This document shows positions 5,608 through 7,859 of a stretch of DNA of 7,859 bases, in pieces. Each line of letters begins with the position of its first letter. Within the stretch, counting starts at the first letter, position 1. The notes below the pieces were generated by a model. That model made no database searches. It worked only from the letters and a program-made list of their open reading frames with translations, and was not told the origin of the DNA. Source of the stretch: an uncultured Bacilli bacterium. Lineage in GTDB: Bacteria; Bacillota_I; Bacilli_A; RF39; UBA660. Made by a program: the position numbers and the translations under genes. The stretch is taken from contig CAKOOU010000041.1 in the NCBI GenBank assembly GCA_934098455.1, positions 1 through 7,859 of the forward strand. Direction: 5' to 3'.

Positions 5608-6498
5608 ATGAACAGTAATGAACCAATTATTTTAGGAAAAGTCAAAAAAAATGGTGCAAGCAAACCCATACTTATTATAATTATATTTTTAATAATAGGA
5701 AGTATAATACTTTTTGTACCAACAATATCAAATTATTTTGGTGACTATAGTATTATAGATTTAATAAAAAATGGAGAAATTATAAATTTTATAAAAAATC
5801 ATAACTCATACAAAAATAGTACTAATATTGAAAATAAAAATGATAATAAAGAAATAACAAATAATATTAATTCAAAAACTATAATTAAATCTAATGAATT
5901 TATTTTAAATAACTTTGACTTACAAAAAAATAAAATTTCATTCAACGTATCAAAAGAAAATATAGACTTAGATAATAAGAATTATTACTTAATACTCAAA
6001 CAAAATGAAAAAGAATTATATAATATAAAGATTACAAATGAAAATACAATAGATTTTACATTTAAAAATAGTTTGAATTCAATAGTAGATATTACAGGAA
6101 CTATAAAATTAATTAAAGATAATGAATATCCAAAATACACTTTATCTAGTGATGAATCAGGACTAGCTAGTTTAATATGTAAACAAAATAATAACTATTA
6201 TGAATATATTTTTGATAATAATTTATTAACACAAATTAAACAGACTTATAATTATAATGATAATAATGACAATGAATTATATCTAAAAGAATATGAAAAT
6301 TATAAAAAATTAAGTGAAACAATTATTAATTCCGGAGGAATAAGTACAATAGAAGAAAATACAAACGGATTTATTTTTAAAACAGATATAAACTTAAATA
6401 ATTATAACAATTATATTAACAGAGATTACTATTCATATAATACAAACGTAGATAAAATACATTTTGATATGGAAGCTAAAGGATTTGATTGCCAATGA
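5608..6498 (+). CDS. Single-pass membrane protein with extracellular domain, function unknown
   Basis: A 296-residue protein. Residues 1-19 are a short basic cytoplasmic tail (NEPIILGKVKKNG), 20-40 a strongly hydrophobic membrane helix with no lipobox Cys, 60-95 an Asn/Lys-rich low-complexity linker, and about 96-296 an outside beta-rich region in two parts. The first part (96-175) looks like an Ig- or FxLD-type beta domain. The second (180-296) has a Cys in its first strand (C191), the pattern YYEYIFDNNLLTQIKQTYNY (197-216), a Tyr-rich helix, and a closing FDMEAKGFDCQ with C295. That layout resembles DUF1307/YehR-like lipoproteins, and C191-C295 could form a disulfide, but I would not assign the family firmly. 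The gene starts an operon with scpAB, and its TGA overlaps the scpA ATG. Its connection to chromosome segregation is unknown. Confidence 0.8.
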   Translation: MNSNEPIILGKVKKNGASKPILIIIIFLIIGSIILFVPTISNYFGDYSIIDLIKNGEIINFIKNHNSYKNSTNIENKNDNKEITNNINSKTIIKSNEFILNNFDLQKNKISFNVSKENIDLDNKNYYLILKQNEKELYNIKITNENTIDFTFKNSLNSIVDITGTIKLIKDNEYPKYTLSSDESGLASLICKQNNNYYEYIFDNNLLTQIKQTYNYNDNNDNELYLKEYENYKKLSETIINSGGISTIEENTNGFIFKTDINLNNYNNYINRDYYSYNTNVDKIHFDMEAKGFDCQ

Positions 6499-7208
6499 TA
6501 TACAATTTTACAATAAATGATTTTGAAGGACCATTAGATTTATTATTACATTTAATAAAAATTAATAAAATGGAGATAGAAAATATAAACCTAAATAGCA
6601 TTACTTCACAATATTTAGATTTTATTAATAATATGAAAAATGAAAGCATAGATGTTGCTAGTGAATACTTAGTAATGGCAAGTGAACTTGTTCACTTAAA
6701 AAGTAAAATGTTAATAAATATTGATATTGATAATAACGAAGATGATTATGAAATAAAAGATGAAGAAGAATTAAAAGAAAAACTAATAGAATATAATAAA
6801 ATAAAAAATATTACAGATACTTTCAAAGATTTAGAAAGTACAAGAAATGAAGTTTATACTAAATTACCTTCAAATTTAAAAGATTATAAAAAAAATACTC
6901 CTTTAGACAAAAATATTACAATTGATGATTTAATAAATGCTTTTAATATTTTTCTAGATAGAGAAAAATTAAAAAAACCAATTAATACAAAAATAACAAA
7001 AAAAGAATTAAGTGTAAATGACAGAATTAAAGGTATAAGAAATATATTTAAAAAGAAAAATAAAGTATCATTCAAAGACTTATTTGACAATTATAGCAAA
7101 CCATATATTATAGTAACTTTTTTATCTATATTAGAAATGTCAAAAAATGAGGAAATTAAAATAATTCAAAATAATAGTTTTAGTGATATTATGTTAGAAA
7201 AGATGTGA
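6495..7208 (+). CDS. scpA: Segregation and condensation protein A (kleisin)
   Basis: A 237-residue kleisin that bridges the heads of the Smc dimer and binds ScpB, forming the condensin complex that organises and segregates the chromosome. The N-terminal Smc-neck-binding helix region is classic: DFEGPLDLLLHLI (residues 9-21), then the helix ending YLDFI. The conserved ASEYLVMASELVHLKSKMLI block spans 55-74. An acidic linker follows (78-97). The C-terminal winged helix (about 170-237) contains VSFKDLF and IIVTFLSILEM, which bind the other Smc head. I chose ATG 6495 because it gives the family-typical start MIYNFTINDFEGP. A TTG at 6489 would add only two residues and has poorer spacing. The ATG overlaps the TGA of the preceding gene (ATGA), so translation is coupled. 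AAAGGA at 6478-6483 is a likely ribosome-binding site, 11 nt upstream. Confidence 0.96.
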   Translation: MIYNFTINDFEGPLDLLLHLIKINKMEIENINLNSITSQYLDFINNMKNESIDVASEYLVMASELVHLKSKMLINIDIDNNEDDYEIKDEEELKEKLIEYNKIKNITDTFKDLESTRNEVYTKLPSNLKDYKKNTPLDKNITIDDLINAFNIFLDREKLKKPINTKITKKELSVNDRIKGIRNIFKKKNKVSFKDLFDNYSKPYIIVTFLSILEMSKNEEIKIIQNNSFSDIMLEKM

Positions 7209-7212
7209 AACA

Positions 7213-7779
7213 ATGGAAGAAAAATTAGGAATTTTAGAAGGAATATTATTTGTTGTTGGCGATGAAGGAATAAACTTAAAAACACTATGTGATATTATGA
7301 ATATTACAGAAACAGAAGGAAAAGATTTATTACTTAATCTAAAGAAAAGTTATGAAAATAAGAATAGAGGATTAAGAATATCTTATTTAGGAGATGCTTT
7401 TAAGTTAACAACAAAAAGTGAACATAAAGAATATTATGAGAAAATGGTAATTAATCCAGAAACAAATTCATTAAGCCAAGCAGCATTAGAAGTTCTTGCA
7501 ATTATAGCTTATCATCAACCTATAACAAGAATGGAAATAGAAGAATATAGAGGAGTATCTTGTTCACATATTTTAAGAAAACTTTTAGCTAAAGGGTTAG
7601 TAAAGGAAGCTGGAAAGTCAGATATGGTAGGGCATCCTAATTTATATAAAACAACGAGTGATTTTTTAGATTATTTTGGTTTAGCAACAATTTCAGATTT
7701 ACCAAAAATTGAAGAAGAAGAATTTAATGAAGATGAATCAGACTTATTTACTTCAATATATAAAGAAGAAAATGATTAA
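7213..7779 (+). CDS. scpB: Segregation and condensation protein B
   Basis: A 188-residue protein of normal length that dimerises and holds the ScpA linker in the Smc-ScpAB condensin. It has two winged-helix domains. The first (about 1-75) begins EEKLGILEGILFVVGDEGI. The second (about 85-160) has the family signature LSQAALEVLAIIAYHQPITR (87-106), EYRGVSCSHILRKLLAKGLV, and the GHPNLYKTT.DFLDYFGL segment (140-157). DLP (162-164) and an acidic tail follow. The gene starts 4 nt after the scpA stop, with a weak AGATGTGA site inside the end of scpA, so synthesis is coupled to scpA. In many Firmicutes a pseudouridine synthase gene or a carboxypeptidase gene comes next; the window ends before that can be seen. 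Confidence 0.96.
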   Translation: MEEKLGILEGILFVVGDEGINLKTLCDIMNITETEGKDLLLNLKKSYENKNRGLRISYLGDAFKLTTKSEHKEYYEKMVINPETNSLSQAALEVLAIIAYHQPITRMEIEEYRGVSCSHILRKLLAKGLVKEAGKSDMVGHPNLYKTTSDFLDYFGLATISDLPKIEEEEFNEDESDLFTSIYKEEND

Positions 7780-7794
7780 ACAGGTCGAATGAAA

Positions 7795-7814
7795 AGTTAA
7801 ATGACAATTTAACT
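7795..7814 (+). other. Small perfect hairpin after scpB
   Basis: AGTTAAAT (7795-7802) pairs perfectly with ATTTAACT (7807-7814) around a GACA loop. It lies 16 nt after the scpB stop. Only AAATAATTT follows, not a real T-tract, so it is at best a weak terminator or a processing signal. Confidence 0.3.
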
Positions 7815-7849
7815 AAATAATTTAATTTGTAAGAGAAAATGGTAGATTT

Positions 7850-7859
7850 TTGATAAAAA
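7850..7859 (+). CDS. Possible start of a following gene, cut by the window edge
   Basis: TTG at 7850 begins an open frame reading M-I-K before the sequence ends. GGTAG at 7841-7845 lies 4 nt upstream and resembles the GGGTAG found before two other genes in the window. Three codons are too few to test, and TTG starts are a minority, so this is only a pointer. Confidence 0.15.

Noticed and set aside
6489..6497. TTG at 6489 as the scpA start
   Set aside because: It adds only Met-Pro to the family-typical start, while the ATG at 6495 gives the common ATGA overlap with the preceding gene and a workable ribosome-binding site distance.
1..7859. Search for tRNA, rRNA, CRISPR repeats, insertion-sequence ends, prophage or toxin-antitoxin genes
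   Set aside because: I saw no G+C-rich RNA gene signature, no regularly spaced repeats, no transposase or integrase, and no base-composition break that would mark an island.

Overview
This window comes from a very A+T-rich bacterium (roughly three quarters A+T by eye). All the protein genes lie on the + strand. The gene families, the short spacings and the AGGGTGA/AGGTGA/GGAG ribosome-binding sites suggest a low-GC Firmicute or an uncultured gut Bacilli lineage near the Mollicutes. That placement is inferred from composition and gene content and was not tested phylogenetically. UGA is used as a stop (ends of the 5608-6498 gene and of scpA) and tryptophan is UGG, so the mycoplasma code 4 is not in use. 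The proteins are rich in Asn, Lys and Ile, as expected from the base composition.

Left part (1-3131): two back-to-back terminator-like hairpins (36-104) separate whatever lies to the left from a cluster of surface proteins. The cluster holds a membrane-anchored, ComEC-type metallo-beta-lactamase-fold hydrolase (219-1136), a 70-residue DUF3006 protein 2 nt behind it, and a membrane-anchored multidomain N-acetylmuramoyl-L-alanine amidase (start best placed at the GTG at 1422). These look like one operon of extracytoplasmic hydrolases.

Middle (3132-3359): this gene-poor gap is more organised than it first appears. It holds a good sigma-A-like promoter, an inverted repeat over its -10, a GGG Shine-Dalgarno-like site, an open frame of 29 codons with no AUG, and a convincing terminator at 3274-3302. 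This is the least explained part of the window. It may be a small RNA or small-peptide gene, or simply a long 3' UTR of the amidase. A second promoter, ahead of ackA, follows the terminator.

Right part (3360-7859): acetate kinase (ackA) and an NrnA-type DHH phosphoesterase are tightly packed (7-nt gap). After a weak terminator and a strong extended -10 promoter comes a second operon: an unrecognised single-pass membrane protein, scpA overlapping it by an ATGA stop/start, and scpB 4 nt later. ScpA and ScpB are the non-SMC subunits of the SMC condensin complex. The last 80 bases contain a small hairpin and possibly the first codons of another gene.

Most of the window is ordinary core genome. 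I do not see a clearly new system such as defence genes, a CRISPR array, a mobile element or an integrated island. The points worth a second look are the 3148-3302 unit, the amidase lacking the classical first zinc histidine, and the membrane protein fused translationally to scpA.
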